A DNA stretch of 64,000 nucleotides from Pedobacter sp. L105 (GCF_009765875.1 NZ_LMUP01000009.1:185922-249921); one strand, 5' to 3'. Shown: positions 36,101-45,150, counted from the first letter of the stretch. A program made the numbers and translations. Notes: generated by a model from the letters alone, not told the origin.

Positions 36101-37963
36101 CATGGTAAAACCAACCCCGTTTTCCTGATCGGGAGGTTTAACAGAGATGTTGAGATAAGTTTCTACGTTGTCCTTTTGAAAACGGATCCGCTTTAAATGC
36201 GTAGTTTCACCGTTTTTCCAGGAAGTCCTCAAGGCTGTATTCAATACAATTGATACCTCTTTTGGAACCATCTTCAGGATGTTCAACTCAATTTTGTCAG
36301 GCGGCAGGTTAAGGTACTTACGGTAATCACCGATAGCATCCTGCATCACATAAGACCTGTCTACATATATACCCGCGTATCCAAGTTCGCCCGTTAAAAA
36401 GCTATTGAAACTTTTTTCTATCGGGCTCATCACCAGGTCGGTTATCTGCGGTTTCTTTTTGCTTTTATCAAGTTGCGCTTTGTGGTTGGTATTATAAGTA
36501 TTGTAAGCTGCATAATTTATTGTCCCCGATTTCTGGTATAGTTTCCATTTGGAGGAGATTTCCCTGAACCCATCTTTAAGCGAGGAAACTGTTTCACTTG
36601 AACCCAGGAATAAGTATCCTCCCTGCACCAATGAAAAATGAAAAACAGATAATATCTTTTCCTGCAGAATACTGTTTACATAAATCAGCATATTACGGCA
36701 GGTAACGATATCATTTTTGATGAACGGTGGCGACTTGATCACGTCATGTTTGGCAAATACCACCGTTTTTCTCACCTCAGGGATCACTCCGTAAAAGTTT
36801 CCATCCTGATTGAAATACTTTTTAAATAATTGAGGAGGGACCTCTTTGATGATGTTAGCATGGTATTGATTTTTGGAAGCTATCTCGATACTTTTTTCAT
36901 CAATATCGGTTGCAAATATTTTCACATCAATGTGCTTGCCGGATTTATTTACTGCATCGCAAGCCAGAACGGCGATGCTATAGGCTTCCTGCCCTGTGCT
37001 GCATGCACATACCCAAATCTTTAAGGTGTCTCCGTGATTTTTGCCGTTTATCACCTGGCGAAGCTGTTCATTGAAAACATCAAACGCGGCGGTGTCACGA
37101 AAAAATTTGGTTACCCCAATCAGGAAATCCTGACCAAGGATAGATACCTCTTTTTCATTTTCTTTCAGAAAATCAACATATTCATCCAATGTTTTGATTT
37201 CATTTTCATTCATTCTCCTTCCAATCCTGCGGATAATAGTAGGGGTTTTATAAAGATTAAAATCATTGCCGCTCAGCTGATGTACCAGGGTAAAAATTTC
37301 ATCTAGCAATTCTTCATTGATATTTCCGTTTTCCAATACTTTTACGGGCTCTTCATTTACATAATTGAAAAGTTCCTTGTGCATGTCTGGAGGCGATAGA
37401 ATAAAGTCTGCATTACCAGATGCAATTGCACTGTTAGGCATTCCGTCAAACTTCGCGGTAGAAGGTTCCTGTACGATAACCATTCCGCCGCACTCTTTTA
37501 TAGCCTGTATACCCCTTGTTCCGTCCGATCCGGTTCCCGAAAGTATGATAGCAATTGCTTTTTCTTTTTTGTCTTTTGCAAGGGTATACAGAAAATGGTC
37601 AATTGCTGTATTCGGGGCTTTCACTAATGACTTTTCAGTAAGTTTAAGCCTGCCACGGCTCACTGTCATTAATTTATTATTCGGTATGATATAAACGCAA
37701 TCCTGTTGTATGGCCATATCATCGGCCGCTTCAAACACCTTCATATGTGTATGTTTGGCCACCAGCTCAACCAACAGACTTTTATAATCGGAAGACAAAT
37801 GCTGGATCACCACAAAAGAAAAACTGGTGTTAGACGGCATATTGTCAAAGAAGGTATGAATTGATTCAAGTCCGCCTGCAGAAGCTCCAATAGCCACTAT
37901 ATATTTGTCGTATCGTTTTGTAGTATATTTAGTATTGCGCTCGGTCATTTTATGATTTTGCAT
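33119..37963 (-). CDS. CheB-CheR-PAS hybrid sensor histidine kinase
   Basis: The 1614-residue soluble protein fuses several modules. CheB-like methylesterase (about 18-205) has Ser28 in GASAGG, a His in VIQHLSSDY and an Asp in SGTGSDGTRG. CheR-like methyltransferase (about 215-480) has the SAM motif VWVCACSTGQEAYS and TCRNMLIYV. A long coiled coil follows near 660-720 with NEELQSTNEEMLSANEELQSSNEEL, then about five PAS regions, HisKA (ASHELKTPITTIKGYLQ) and HATPase (FMSNGLKYSP, GLGLGLYIS). It lacks a receiver. Its ATG overlaps the stop of the phytochrome gene by one base (TAATG), so the two are made together, and the light signal probably enters through protein contact. No chemotaxis receptors are visible, so the methyl targets are unknown. 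Confidence 0.93.
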   Translation of the reverse strand: MQNHKMTERNTKYTTKRYDKYIVAIGASAGGLESIHTFFDNMPSNTSFSFVVIQHLSSDYKSLLVELVAKHTHMKVFEAADDMAIQQDCVYIIPNNKLMTVSRGRLKLTEKSLVKAPNTAIDHFLYTLAKDKKEKAIAIILSGTGSDGTRGIQAIKECGGMVIVQEPSTAKFDGMPNSAIASGNADFILSPPDMHKELFNYVNEEPVKVLENGNINEELLDEIFTLVHQLSGNDFNLYKTPTIIRRIGRRMNENEIKTLDEYVDFLKENEKEVSILGQDFLIGVTKFFRDTAAFDVFNEQLRQVINGKNHGDTLKIWVCACSTGQEAYSIAVLACDAVNKSGKHIDVKIFATDIDEKSIEIASKNQYHANIIKEVPPQLFKKYFNQDGNFYGVIPEVRKTVVFAKHDVIKSPPFIKNDIVTCRNMLIYVNSILQEKILSVFHFSLVQGGYLFLGSSETVSSLKDGFREISSKWKLYQKSGTINYAAYNTYNTNHKAQLDKSKKKPQITDLVMSPIEKSFNSFLTGELGYAGIYVDRSYVMQDAIGDYRKYLNLPPDKIELNILKMVPKEVSIVLNTALRTSWKNGETTHLKRIRFQKDNVETYLNISVKPPDQENGVGFTMILFGESTLETIPEKDDRGMVELHDGNEHEYIFELEAELNETRNSLQLAVEEMETTNEELQSTNEEMLSANEELQSSNEELQSLNEELHTLNTEHQLKIKELVDLNDDLDNYFRSTDIGQIFIDSGLFIRKFNAAAISMVNLIEADIGRSIEQISNNIKSENLNNDIQEVLGSGKVLEKEVQIRTGTSSLMRILPYIRKDKKTDGVVITFVDISKITELNNIISGVFNASLNGVLAFRSIRNKQHFITDFECISFNQAACQILKRDEQELLHSRILEKLPELTEGNLMEKYNNVVEKGSQLQVEFKLHDHVWLELVAVKMSDGFAATITDITKQKLSEEKLKRNYNELLGTRENLKTLNAELELKVRERTLRLSESEDRFNLVSQATNDTIWDWNMAENTMWRSVNFTTLYGYEQTAENQNIGFYFNIIHPDDRKAIKKGIYDSINKGESQWSAQYRLMKADGEYVTILDRGSILTDENDVPYRMVGSMIDISVLIDTETRLNSTQRKFRKIFDSNVIGMLFSNMETGKIETANHIFLDMLGYTTEDFEQGNINWKDLTPEAFRPISEVCADLVKTHGFCEPFEKQYLAKDGKPVDVLVGSAILDDENLTDAVTYVIDISRQKENEKRRAELQELIKKQQDEFYSIFKKAPALISIKRGDRLVYEFVNESFIQFDGGTDYIGKDELRKGSQLDSDELKGFEKQVMSTGETFVASSYKIIHEDLQTGETKDSWFDIIINPVYSAGGVIDGVSFFGFEVTDLMIAQHTTKELMYKKDEFMSIASHELKTPITTIKGYLQFALKMAEQEKFGQIFGFIDKANKQVAKLTTLVDDLLDVTKIQAGKMNFTYSTFDIGEIISEAVDGIQGSLNGQTIVQDIDHITITADRNRIEQVISNFMSNGLKYSPDGKQIKITAKGIMGNMVRIAVTDQGIGIPKDKAQFIFDRFFRVEESSNLFSGLGLGLYISAEIVRRHQGEIGVNSEVNVGSEFWFQIPIN

Positions 37964-39492
37964 TAATTAAATTGTTGGTCGGCACTATACTGAAAAAGAA
38001 AATTTCTCAGTGATTCTGCCATTTCCATTTCTGTATCATTCCAGATTTCGGCCTGTCCATATACTGTCTGCATCCAGATTTTAAAAGAATTGCGCGGGTG
38101 GTAACTCAACTTATCTTTTTCAAAATTGATTGCCTGATTAGGGTCACCTCCCCATTTAATGCTTTTCACCTTTTCCGGTCTGAAACAAATAATCAGATCG
38201 CCTTTAGTTCTATTTAATGGGATAATCAGTATACCGCTACCCATATCTGTATAGCTTTTGCCTTCCTCATAAATTTCTCCCAATTCATGGGTTGCAAAAG
38301 TATTTCCCAAAGCTTTCCCGTCTGCCCACAGCAGTAAATTCTCAATATCTTCTTTTAGGGGTACGGTGCCCAGTGTAGTAACTTTACCATTCAAACACAC
38401 AGCGCACCCATCACAGTTAAACAACTTTAGCAGTATTTGGTTTTCATCTTCCAGCAAACCTTTTAGAATATCTCCTTTTGAGAATATGTTTTCAGTTAAG
38501 GAAGCCTTTAGCTTTAGCTTCTCTGCCGATATGGCCAGTTGCTCTTGTTTGAGGATGGATGATATCCTGTAAGAGATTTCCATACTAAGCCATTCAAATA
38601 TAAACCTGCTCTCGGTACTCATATACTTGGGCTTGATGTGATGGCAGGATATAAGCCCCCAGAGCGCACCCTCTACCATTACCCTGATTGACATCGATGC
38701 GGTAACGTTCATATTGGCCATATATTCCAGGTGCACACGTGCTACACTTCTAAGGTTACAATCCGATAGATCAAGGAAACCATTGGTAATGCTGTTGATA
38801 ACCGGAAAAAGTTTGTAAGCTTTATACTCTCTGTTTGGGATTAAGCGGAAGGGATTTTTTATATATAGTGCCCTGGCCTGTTTAGGCACGTCTGAGGCCG
38901 GAAAAGTATTACCCAGGTAACTTTCCAGATCTCCCTGAATCTCTTCGGCGATGACGGTGCCGTTCCAGTCACGATCAAAACGGTACATCCTGATTCCGTC
39001 AAATCCGGTGATACGACGTATTTCGTGGATGCTGGCCTGGCAGATTTGCTGTAAATCGCTGGTGTTTTCAAGGGTGGAAATAAATGATCTGACCTCCTGA
39101 AAAGCAGATGAAAAACTACGCTCGGGCTCCTGGTCATCTACTTCAATTTCCATGATCACCATGTCGTTTTTCACATGGCATAATACATTTACTGGAACTT
39201 GAATTTGTTCATTAATAAAGTTAAAGCTAAATGGCACCCTGTTTCTGGGCCCCTTGGCAGTTTCGGTCCTGAGGGATTTCAAATCTTCAGCTGTCATAAA
39301 ATCAGAAAGACTGGCGCCTATCAGCTCGGAGATATGCTTTGAACATAACTTGTCGAGGTTTTCACTTCCTTGAACAATTTCAAAGTTTTCAATGTCTATC
39401 ACCAGTAAAAAACCGTAATCCTGAATAGAGTTGGTTTGATGTATAGCAAGGTTACCGCAGAATGCGGCATCATAATTTTGATTTTCAGCCAT
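37963..39492 (-). CDS. Bacteriophytochrome photosensory core (PAS-GAF-PHY) without kinase
   Basis: The protein has 509 residues. Cys12 in AAFCGNLAIHQTNSIQDYGFLL sits at the position of the biliverdin-linking Cys of bacteriophytochromes. The GAF domain has FPASDVPKQARALY, LRSVARVHLEYMANM, VTASMS and the LWGLISCHH His pair, all chromophore-pocket signatures. The PHY domain (about 325-500) has IICFRPEKVKSIKWGGDP and the HPRNSF motif of the tongue region. The protein ends about where a histidine kinase would normally begin, and the next gene starts in an overlapping TAATG. It therefore looks like a red/far-red sensor split from its output. No haem oxygenase gene is visible in the window. Confidence 0.93.
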   Translation of the reverse strand: MAENQNYDAAFCGNLAIHQTNSIQDYGFLLVIDIENFEIVQGSENLDKLCSKHISELIGASLSDFMTAEDLKSLRTETAKGPRNRVPFSFNFINEQIQVPVNVLCHVKNDMVIMEIEVDDQEPERSFSSAFQEVRSFISTLENTSDLQQICQASIHEIRRITGFDGIRMYRFDRDWNGTVIAEEIQGDLESYLGNTFPASDVPKQARALYIKNPFRLIPNREYKAYKLFPVINSITNGFLDLSDCNLRSVARVHLEYMANMNVTASMSIRVMVEGALWGLISCHHIKPKYMSTESRFIFEWLSMEISYRISSILKQEQLAISAEKLKLKASLTENIFSKGDILKGLLEDENQILLKLFNCDGCAVCLNGKVTTLGTVPLKEDIENLLLWADGKALGNTFATHELGEIYEEGKSYTDMGSGILIIPLNRTKGDLIICFRPEKVKSIKWGGDPNQAINFEKDKLSYHPRNSFKIWMQTVYGQAEIWNDTEMEMAESLRNFLFQYSADQQFN

Positions 39493-39867
39493 TTTTATTT
39501 TTCAAATGCAATCGGGATGGATTGATGTTACCAGGGGTAACACTATTCCTTTCATCATGTTTTGTAATTACGGTAAAACATGGGCCCAGATGGGCTAAAA
39601 TATAAAATTCACTGGAAAAAACAATCAGCAAAGGGCTGAAACAGTAGGTGATGCTGGAAATTACAGGCCTTAACTATAGCTGTAAAGGTATTGTGACATC
39701 ATGATGATGCGATTTTTTGATTACTTACCGCCCTGATATATTCACCTTTTTGCAATGTACATCACCTCATTGGTTCATGAACAATTAAAAACTTACGGTC
39801 AATACCTCAAAACAATAGACACTGAACTGACCATATATAAAATCCGCTGCCTTAACTTTATGGTGTT
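39493..39867. promoter_or_regulatory. Divergent regulatory region with operator-like palindrome
   Basis: This 375-bp region lies between the phytochrome gene (minus) and an AraC gene (plus). It contains no gene. GTTACC-AGG-GGTAAC at 39527-39541 is a perfect 6-bp inverted repeat 35 bp before the phytochrome start and may bind a regulator. Confidence 0.45.
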
Positions 39868-40728
39868 ATGAAATTAACTCTTACTGATCCTAAAACTGGC
39901 GGCGATCTATTACTTTTAAGTGAACAGCAAAGTTTCGACAGGCTTTTTTACTCTCGGGATAAAGACAAAAAATACTTTACTATCGCCTGGAATAAGGGTG
40001 ATCAGCAGCGTATCACAATCGATGGTGTTTTACATGATTTTATGCCCAACACACTGATACCGCTGATGTTTGATCAATCGTTTTCCTTTGAGCGCCCTTT
40101 TGACATTATTGCGTGGCAGTTTAACCGGGAGTTTTATTGTATCATTGACCATGATGCTGAAGTAAGCTGCGTAGGTTTTTTATTTTGTATGGGAGATGAG
40201 TTATTCATTAAGCTTGATGAACCTGCTCAGTACAAACTGAACTTATTGCTAAATGTGTTCATAGAAGAATTGAATACCCAGGACAGCATTCAAAGCGAAA
40301 TGCTAACCATTCTCTTAAAGCGTTTAATCATATTCATCACCCGGCTGGCAATGAGTAAGTTTGCGCCAGACGTAAAGTTGCATGACCAGCGGCTGGATAT
40401 ATTCCGTAAATTCAATTTACTGGTTGAGGGAAATTTCCGGACCGAACATACCGTAAATTATTATGCCGGAATAATGAATAAGTCGCCAAAAACCCTGTCC
40501 AATATTTTTGCCCTTTATTACCAGCGAACTCCCCAGCAGGTGATCCGTGAAAGAATTATTACCGAAGCGAAGCGGCTGTTATATTATACCAGTAAATCCG
40601 TTAAACAAATCACCTATGAACTTGGATTTGAAGACCCTGCCTATTTTGCTAAATTTTTTAAAAAGCACACCTCATTTGCACCTTTAGAATTTAGAAACAA
40701 CCTGCTAACGGTAGAAGTCGGGAAATAA
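39868..40728 (+). CDS. AraC-family transcriptional regulator
   Basis: The 286-residue protein has an N-terminal sensor region of cupin type (1-150: HDFMPNTLIPLMFDQSFSFERPFDIIAWQFNREFYCI) and a C-terminal double helix-turn-helix (about 190-275: TVNYYAGIMNKSPKTLSNIFALYYQRTPQQVIRERI, then SVKQITYELGFEDPAYFAKFFKKHTSFAPLEFR). This sensor type is common in Bacteroidota regulators next to small oxidoreductases or hydrolases. The alpha/beta hydrolase gene starts 96 bp downstream on the same strand and is its likely target. Confidence 0.92.
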   Translation: MKLTLTDPKTGGDLLLLSEQQSFDRLFYSRDKDKKYFTIAWNKGDQQRITIDGVLHDFMPNTLIPLMFDQSFSFERPFDIIAWQFNREFYCIIDHDAEVSCVGFLFCMGDELFIKLDEPAQYKLNLLLNVFIEELNTQDSIQSEMLTILLKRLIIFITRLAMSKFAPDVKLHDQRLDIFRKFNLLVEGNFRTEHTVNYYAGIMNKSPKTLSNIFALYYQRTPQQVIRERIITEAKRLLYYTSKSVKQITYELGFEDPAYFAKFFKKHTSFAPLEFRNNLLTVEVGK

Positions 40729-40824
40729 TTACAAGTTATCGGGAAGTTACACCGTTCTTTGCGTCCATTTTCTGGGTCATCTTTGTGCTGTTGATTCAAA
40801 CATTAAAGATCAACACCCACGAAA

Positions 40825-41619
40825 ATGAAAAATACACTTCTAAAAAACAAATTAAAAAGCGGGTTCATCATCGCCATAACCGCTTTATCGACAACTTTCG
40901 GTTTCTCTATACAGGCCAGCGCACAGGCAGTGAAGAACATTGTAGTAGTACACGGCGCTTTTGCAGATGGCTCTGGATTTAAAAAAGTATTTGATATCCT
41001 TACAAAAAAAGGGTACAATGTTTCAATTGTTCAAAATCCTCTTACTTCCCTAAAGGATGATGTTGACGCTACTAACAGGATAGTTGATCAACAAAACGGG
41101 CCGGTAATTCTTGTTGGCCATTCATGGGGCGGGGCGGTAATCACCGAAGCTGGTGTAAACCAAAAAGTGGTAGGTTTGGTTTACGTTGCGGCATTTGCAC
41201 CAGACAATGGACAGACCGCAGGCCAATTGATTTCTGCACTGCCGCCAGCACCCGAAAACGGAATCTTGCCTCCGGATGAAAAAGGTATTGTCTATTATGA
41301 TAAGGCTAAATTTCACGCTGGTTTTGCGGCTGATCTATCTAAAGCCGATGCTGATTTTATGGCAGCCTCCCAGGGGCCAATATTTGTTCAGTGTTTTACC
41401 GCTCCAATTACGGAAGCCGCATGGAAAAATAAACCAAGTTATGGTATAGTAGCTACAGAAGACAAAGCTATTAATCCTGAAATTGAGCGGAACATGTATA
41501 AACACGCCGGTGCAAAAATAACCGAAATAAAAGGCAGCCATGCCGTATTTATTTCCCATCCGGATGAAGTTGCCAAAGTGATTATCGAGGCTGCTGAAAA
41601 TGCCTCAAAAGCTAAATAA
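40825..41619 (+). CDS. Secreted alpha/beta hydrolase
   Basis: The 264-residue precursor has a signal peptide ending near ASAQ (residues 31-34). The fold is short-chain alpha/beta hydrolase of the EstC/MenH-like type: oxyanion motif VVHGAFADGSG, nucleophile Ser in GHSWGG, acid in the TEDKAI region and His in KGSHAVFISHP. Typical members cleave small esters or lactones. It follows the AraC regulator gene, and a strong terminator closes the unit at 41645-41681. Its substrate is not readable. Confidence 0.9.
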   Translation: MKNTLLKNKLKSGFIIAITALSTTFGFSIQASAQAVKNIVVVHGAFADGSGFKKVFDILTKKGYNVSIVQNPLTSLKDDVDATNRIVDQQNGPVILVGHSWGGAVITEAGVNQKVVGLVYVAAFAPDNGQTAGQLISALPPAPENGILPPDEKGIVYYDKAKFHAGFAADLSKADADFMAASQGPIFVQCFTAPITEAAWKNKPSYGIVATEDKAINPEIERNMYKHAGAKITEIKGSHAVFISHPDEVAKVIIEAAENASKAK

Positions 41620-41644
41620 ATTTCTGTATTCCATATTTATGCCC

Positions 41645-41681
41645 ATGCAAGCCTCAAAGAATGGAGGTTTGCATTTTTTTA
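41645..41681 (+). terminator. Intrinsic terminator
   Basis: ATGCAAGCCTC (41645-41655) pairs with GAGGTTTGCAT (41664-41674) with one G-T pair, followed by seven T. Confidence 0.93.
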
Positions 41682-41841
41682 TATAGGGTTAGCATGTGTT
41701 TTCTTGACTATATAAATAAATGCAAACAAATCGGATGTACAATTGGTAACGTTGTCAGGGTTATACGATACGTTTAAAATAAGATAAACATTCATCCCTA
41801 TGTTTTGTTGACTGCTATTATTCATCTAAAACCTATTGAAA

Positions 41842-42999
41842 ATGAAAGCAGCAGTATTCCACAAACCAGGCGATATCAGTTATACAACTGTTCCAGATCC
41901 CCGTATTGAACTGGCAACAGACATTATTTTAAAAGTAACCTCAACAGCAATCTGCGGATCAGACCTTCATATTCTTAGCGGGGCAGTGCCTCAAAGTACC
42001 GATATGGTAATGGGACATGAATTTATGGGGATTGTTGAAGAAGTGGGTGCCGAAGTAAAGAATTTAAAAAAAGGCGACCGGGTTATTGTGCCATTCCCCA
42101 TTGCCTGTGGTTCATGTTTTTTCTGTAACCACGGTGCTTCGCCGAGTTGTGAAAACTCCAATTACAAACATTATGGCCCTAATGGCGATATGATGGATCA
42201 AAAAGGGGCAGCCTTATTTGGTTACACAGACCTTTACGGAGGTTATTCTGGCGGACAGGCAGAGTATGTTCGTGTTCCATATGCTGATGTAAGCCCCAGG
42301 GTTATTCCTGATAATATCACAGATGAACAAGCATTGTTCCTCACTGATATTTTTCCTACCGGCTGGTCGGGAGTAGACTGGGCACAGCTTAAAGGCGGTG
42401 AGGTGGTTGCCATTTTTGGTTCCGGTCCTGTTGGTTTAATGGCCCAGAAGGCTGCGTGGTTACATGGTGCAAGCCGCGTTATTGCTATAGACCCACTAGA
42501 TTACCGTTTGGAAAAAGCAAAAGCCGTAAATAATGTGGATACTTTGAACCCGCATAAGGTAGATGTGATAGCCGCCATCCGTGAAATGACAGCTGGCCGT
42601 GGTGCAGATGTATGCATAGATGCAGTGGGTTTTGAACCCGAAAGAACTTTTCTGGATAAAGTAAAAGCAACTGTTAACTTTGAAAAAGGCAGTATTAAAG
42701 TACTTGAAATGTGTTTTGAAGCGGTTCGCAGAAGCGGTACAGTTTCTATTTTGGGTGTATATGGTAGTCCATATGACAACTTCCCCTTATTCCGGATATT
42801 TGACAAAGGGTTAACCATTAAGCAGGGGCAGGCCCCGGTGCTTAACCATATTGATAAACTGATTCAGTTGGTAAAAGAAGAAAAGGTAGTTTTAGATGAT
42901 ATTATTACCCATACCATGCCACTAAGTGAGGTATCCAAAGCCTACAAGATTTTCGATGAAAAAGAAGATGATTGTGTAAAGGTTGTTTTAAAACCTTAA
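41842..42999 (+). CDS. Zinc-dependent alcohol dehydrogenase (formaldehyde dehydrogenase-like)
   Basis: From the ATG at 41842 the protein has 385 residues. The catalytic zinc ligands are in ICGSDLH and MGHE (residues 38 and 60-62), and the structural zinc site is CGSCFFCNHGASPSC. The insertion GYTDLYGGYSGGQAEYVRVPYAD places it with the glutathione-independent formaldehyde dehydrogenase/threonine dehydrogenase-like subgroup. The Rossmann motif is GSGPVGLMAQ, and Asp in AIDPLDYR suggests NAD. It may detoxify aldehydes. It is monocistronic, followed by a strong hairpin. Confidence 0.93.
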   Translation: MKAAVFHKPGDISYTTVPDPRIELATDIILKVTSTAICGSDLHILSGAVPQSTDMVMGHEFMGIVEEVGAEVKNLKKGDRVIVPFPIACGSCFFCNHGASPSCENSNYKHYGPNGDMMDQKGAALFGYTDLYGGYSGGQAEYVRVPYADVSPRVIPDNITDEQALFLTDIFPTGWSGVDWAQLKGGEVVAIFGSGPVGLMAQKAAWLHGASRVIAIDPLDYRLEKAKAVNNVDTLNPHKVDVIAAIREMTAGRGADVCIDAVGFEPERTFLDKVKATVNFEKGSIKVLEMCFEAVRRSGTVSILGVYGSPYDNFPLFRIFDKGLTIKQGQAPVLNHIDKLIQLVKEEKVVLDDIITHTMPLSEVSKAYKIFDEKEDDCVKVVLKP

Positions 43000-43401
43000 C
43001 CTGATAAACTTTTTGTCGATAGTAAAATCTACTATACTGGTTGAATGGATTTGCCTGATTGGCAGATCCATTCAATCAGTATGTATGAAACTGCTCATTG
43101 CAAAACAGCACAAAGTCCCTTTATCTTCTATTTTGCATAACAATGCGTTTTAACATGCAGATATGTTTTTTAAGGCTTTGCACGGTTAATTTACCTGGTT
43201 TTATGGGATGTAACTCAAAGTTACCTTAGTACGTTTTATTTGCAAGAGGTGATTCGCTTTTTGAAAGGCTGTAGGCATGGGTAATTAACCTCGTATTCAG
43301 GATCAATCTGCGCTGCAATCCAGTATGATGAATTCTTAATTTTTAATTGTGACACTGTAATTGTACGATGTACCAGGAATTGCAGCTAATTTTAGCGGCT
43401 A
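43000..43401. other. Intergenic region with terminator hairpin
   Basis: This 402-bp gap holds no gene. A near-perfect 20-bp stem with a 5-nt loop occupies 43036-43080 and should end transcription of the dehydrogenase. The rest shows nothing I can name. Confidence 0.6.
43036..43080 (+). terminator. Long hairpin terminator without T-run
   Basis: Arms 43036-43055 and 43061-43080 pair over 20 positions with two G-T pairs, loop TGATT. No T-run follows. Confidence 0.7.
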
Positions 43402-44037
43402 ATGACTATATCCAAAGTAATTTTTTTTATTGTACTGATCTGTTTAGGTGTATCTACATCTATTGCGCACGCACAAAGTAATGATGACCCGACAGCCCGC
43501 AAATTGTACCTGGATTTTGGTGGTTCTATAGGTATATTTATTCCCTATGATCATGACAAAGGTCAAAAGGCCTTGATGGGGTCTAATGCTATGACTTCCT
43601 TACAGCTTAACTATCACCAGGACTATTTTGCCGAACTTCAATTTGGACAAACAACGGTAAATTTTAAATCACAGAGTAACTTTGGTGCTATAAATTCGGC
43701 GGTTGACGCAAAGGCCAACAGCACAAATCTGGGTTTAAATTTTGGTTACCAGCGTAGTTTTGGTCACTGGCAGCCATTTGTTTTGGCTGGTGCCGGAGCT
43801 TCTTTTATAGATGTACCTGCTGCATCACTTGACAGAGAAACTAATACGGTTAATTACACCACATTCTCGGGCACGTACTTATACGTCAATGCAGGTGGGG
43901 GTATGAACTATAAAGTTTCTAAATCGTTTATAATTTACCTTGAAATGCAGGGGTCAACAATACCACATCTACCCAATAAATCAAGTACGCACCTCAGTGG
44001 CATCAGCGCAATGATTGGGATTAAAGCGCCTTTATAA
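43402..44037 (+). CDS. Outer-membrane beta-barrel protein
   Basis: The 211-residue precursor has a signal peptide (VIFFIVLICLGVSTSIAHAQ, cleavage near 25). The mature part alternates polar and aromatic residues in strands typical of an eight-stranded OmpA/OmpX-like barrel: KLYLDFGGSIGIFIP, SLQLNYHQDYFAELQFGQTTVNF, NLGLNFGYQRSFGHWQPFVLAGAGASF, YLYVNAGGGMNYKVSKSFIIYLEMQG. The C-terminal ISAMIGIKAPL suits a final strand. There is no peptidoglycan-binding domain. Its role (adhesion, permeability or stress) cannot be read. Confidence 0.85.
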   Translation: MTISKVIFFIVLICLGVSTSIAHAQSNDDPTARKLYLDFGGSIGIFIPYDHDKGQKALMGSNAMTSLQLNYHQDYFAELQFGQTTVNFKSQSNFGAINSAVDAKANSTNLGLNFGYQRSFGHWQPFVLAGAGASFIDVPAASLDRETNTVNYTTFSGTYLYVNAGGGMNYKVSKSFIIYLEMQGSTIPHLPNKSSTHLSGISAMIGIKAPL

Positions 44038-44484
44038 ATAACCAATAAAACGGAATGGCAAAAATGTTGGATCTACCGGCCTAAAATAATTAAGGTAGCT
44101 CTTGATAATGAATTAATCATCCAGATCTTTTGAACTCGGAAGGTTGTACTTCAGAGGCAAGTGTTGCTGAAAATCTTGTATGTGCATTAATAAAATTAGG
44201 ATATTGGATTGTGTTATTAATCTAAATTATTTGAAATAAAAAGTGACTGGTTAGTATTAGGAAAAATTTGGCGTTAAATTATCAAAAAAACGATACTTCC
44301 ACAATAATTACTTCTTGTGATTTATTCGAATATTTGACAGCAATACTCCTGAATATTTGCGGATTTGCATTTTAAATCAATTATATTAACGGTCGTTTTT
44401 TAAGACATAATGGGGGTGTTATTTTTCAATCCGTTTTTTGTGATATTTATGTCTCAAAAAATCGTCTTTTTAATCTATGTTTCA
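44038..44484. other. Intergenic region with imperfect inverted repeat
   Basis: This 447-bp gap has no convincing gene. Arms 44392-44410 and 44447-44466 form an imperfect inverted repeat of about 19 bp (ends AAGACATAA / TTATGTCT) around a 36-bp loop. It may be a terminator between convergent genes or a small mobile remnant. Confidence 0.45.
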
Positions 44485-45150
44485 CTATCTTCGGTTAATT
44501 TTATTCTTTGTAGTTGCATTTACAGCTGTGGAAACCTTGAAACTTACCATATCTTCATCAGGATAAGGGTTACATAAAGTGAGCAACTCAGTTACGCTGA
44601 GATCCTTACTTAGCCACATTTGCTCTTCATGTTTATCCAATATAACCGGCATTCTAAATTTTGGATCATGAACTTTTCCCACCGTTTGGTTGGCAACTGT
44701 AGTCATAATTGTAAATGAGCGGTAAACCTCTTCGCTAAATTTATGTTTCCACTGGCTCCACAAACCTGCAAAGGCAAAGAGTTCCCTGCTTTTTAATTCG
44801 AAACGGTATGGTAAAAGTCTATCGGTTTCTTTTTTGTCCCATTCGTAAAAACCATCGGCAAGCACCAAGCAGGTTTTATGATGGGTAAGCAGAGGGGCAT
44901 ATGTTTTTGTGGTTAATGCTCCTTCACTTCTTGCATTAAGCGTAGAAAAATCAAGTTTTATATTTTCTGCCCAATAGGGCACCAGGCCAAAGTGCATTTT
45001 CTGTGCAAGGTTGTGTTTATCAGCAGTAATTACTAACCCTTCCTGTGTGGGTGACAGATTATAGTTCGGCTCAAAAGGAGAAGGTAACTTAACCTGGTAC
45101 GCTTTCAGTAAATCCTTTTCTTTCTTGGCTAGGGTGTAACGTGCGCACAC
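44485..45150 (-). CDS. SOS-response-associated peptidase-like protein (YedK/HMCES family)
   Basis: The 221-residue protein starts MCARYTL; Cys2 becomes the N-terminal catalytic residue after Met removal and forms a thiazolidine link with abasic DNA in this family. Other active-site residues are visible: Asn in TLNARSEG, Glu in DGFYEWDKK and His in KVHDPKFRMPVIL. The insertion between HD and RMP (PKF) is slightly longer than in E. coli YedK (HxRMP), a variation common in Bacteroidota. It protects single-stranded DNA abasic sites during replication. It is monocistronic. Confidence 0.93.
   Translation of the reverse strand: MCARYTLAKKEKDLLKAYQVKLPSPFEPNYNLSPTQEGLVITADKHNLAQKMHFGLVPYWAENIKLDFSTLNARSEGALTTKTYAPLLTHHKTCLVLADGFYEWDKKETDRLLPYRFELKSRELFAFAGLWSQWKHKFSEEVYRSFTIMTTVANQTVGKVHDPKFRMPVILDKHEEQMWLSKDLSVTELLTLCNPYPDEDMVSFKVSTAVNATTKNKINRR

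Noticed and set aside
33119..37963. Chemotaxis operon suggested by CheB and CheR domains
   Set aside because: No CheA, CheW, receptor or motility gene is present; these domains are fused to a PAS kinase as in many non-motile bacteria.
44120..44225. Open stretch reading NSEGCTSEASVAENLVCALI, possibly a gene fragment
   Set aside because: No start codon, no recognisable motif and only about 30 codons; chance is as likely.
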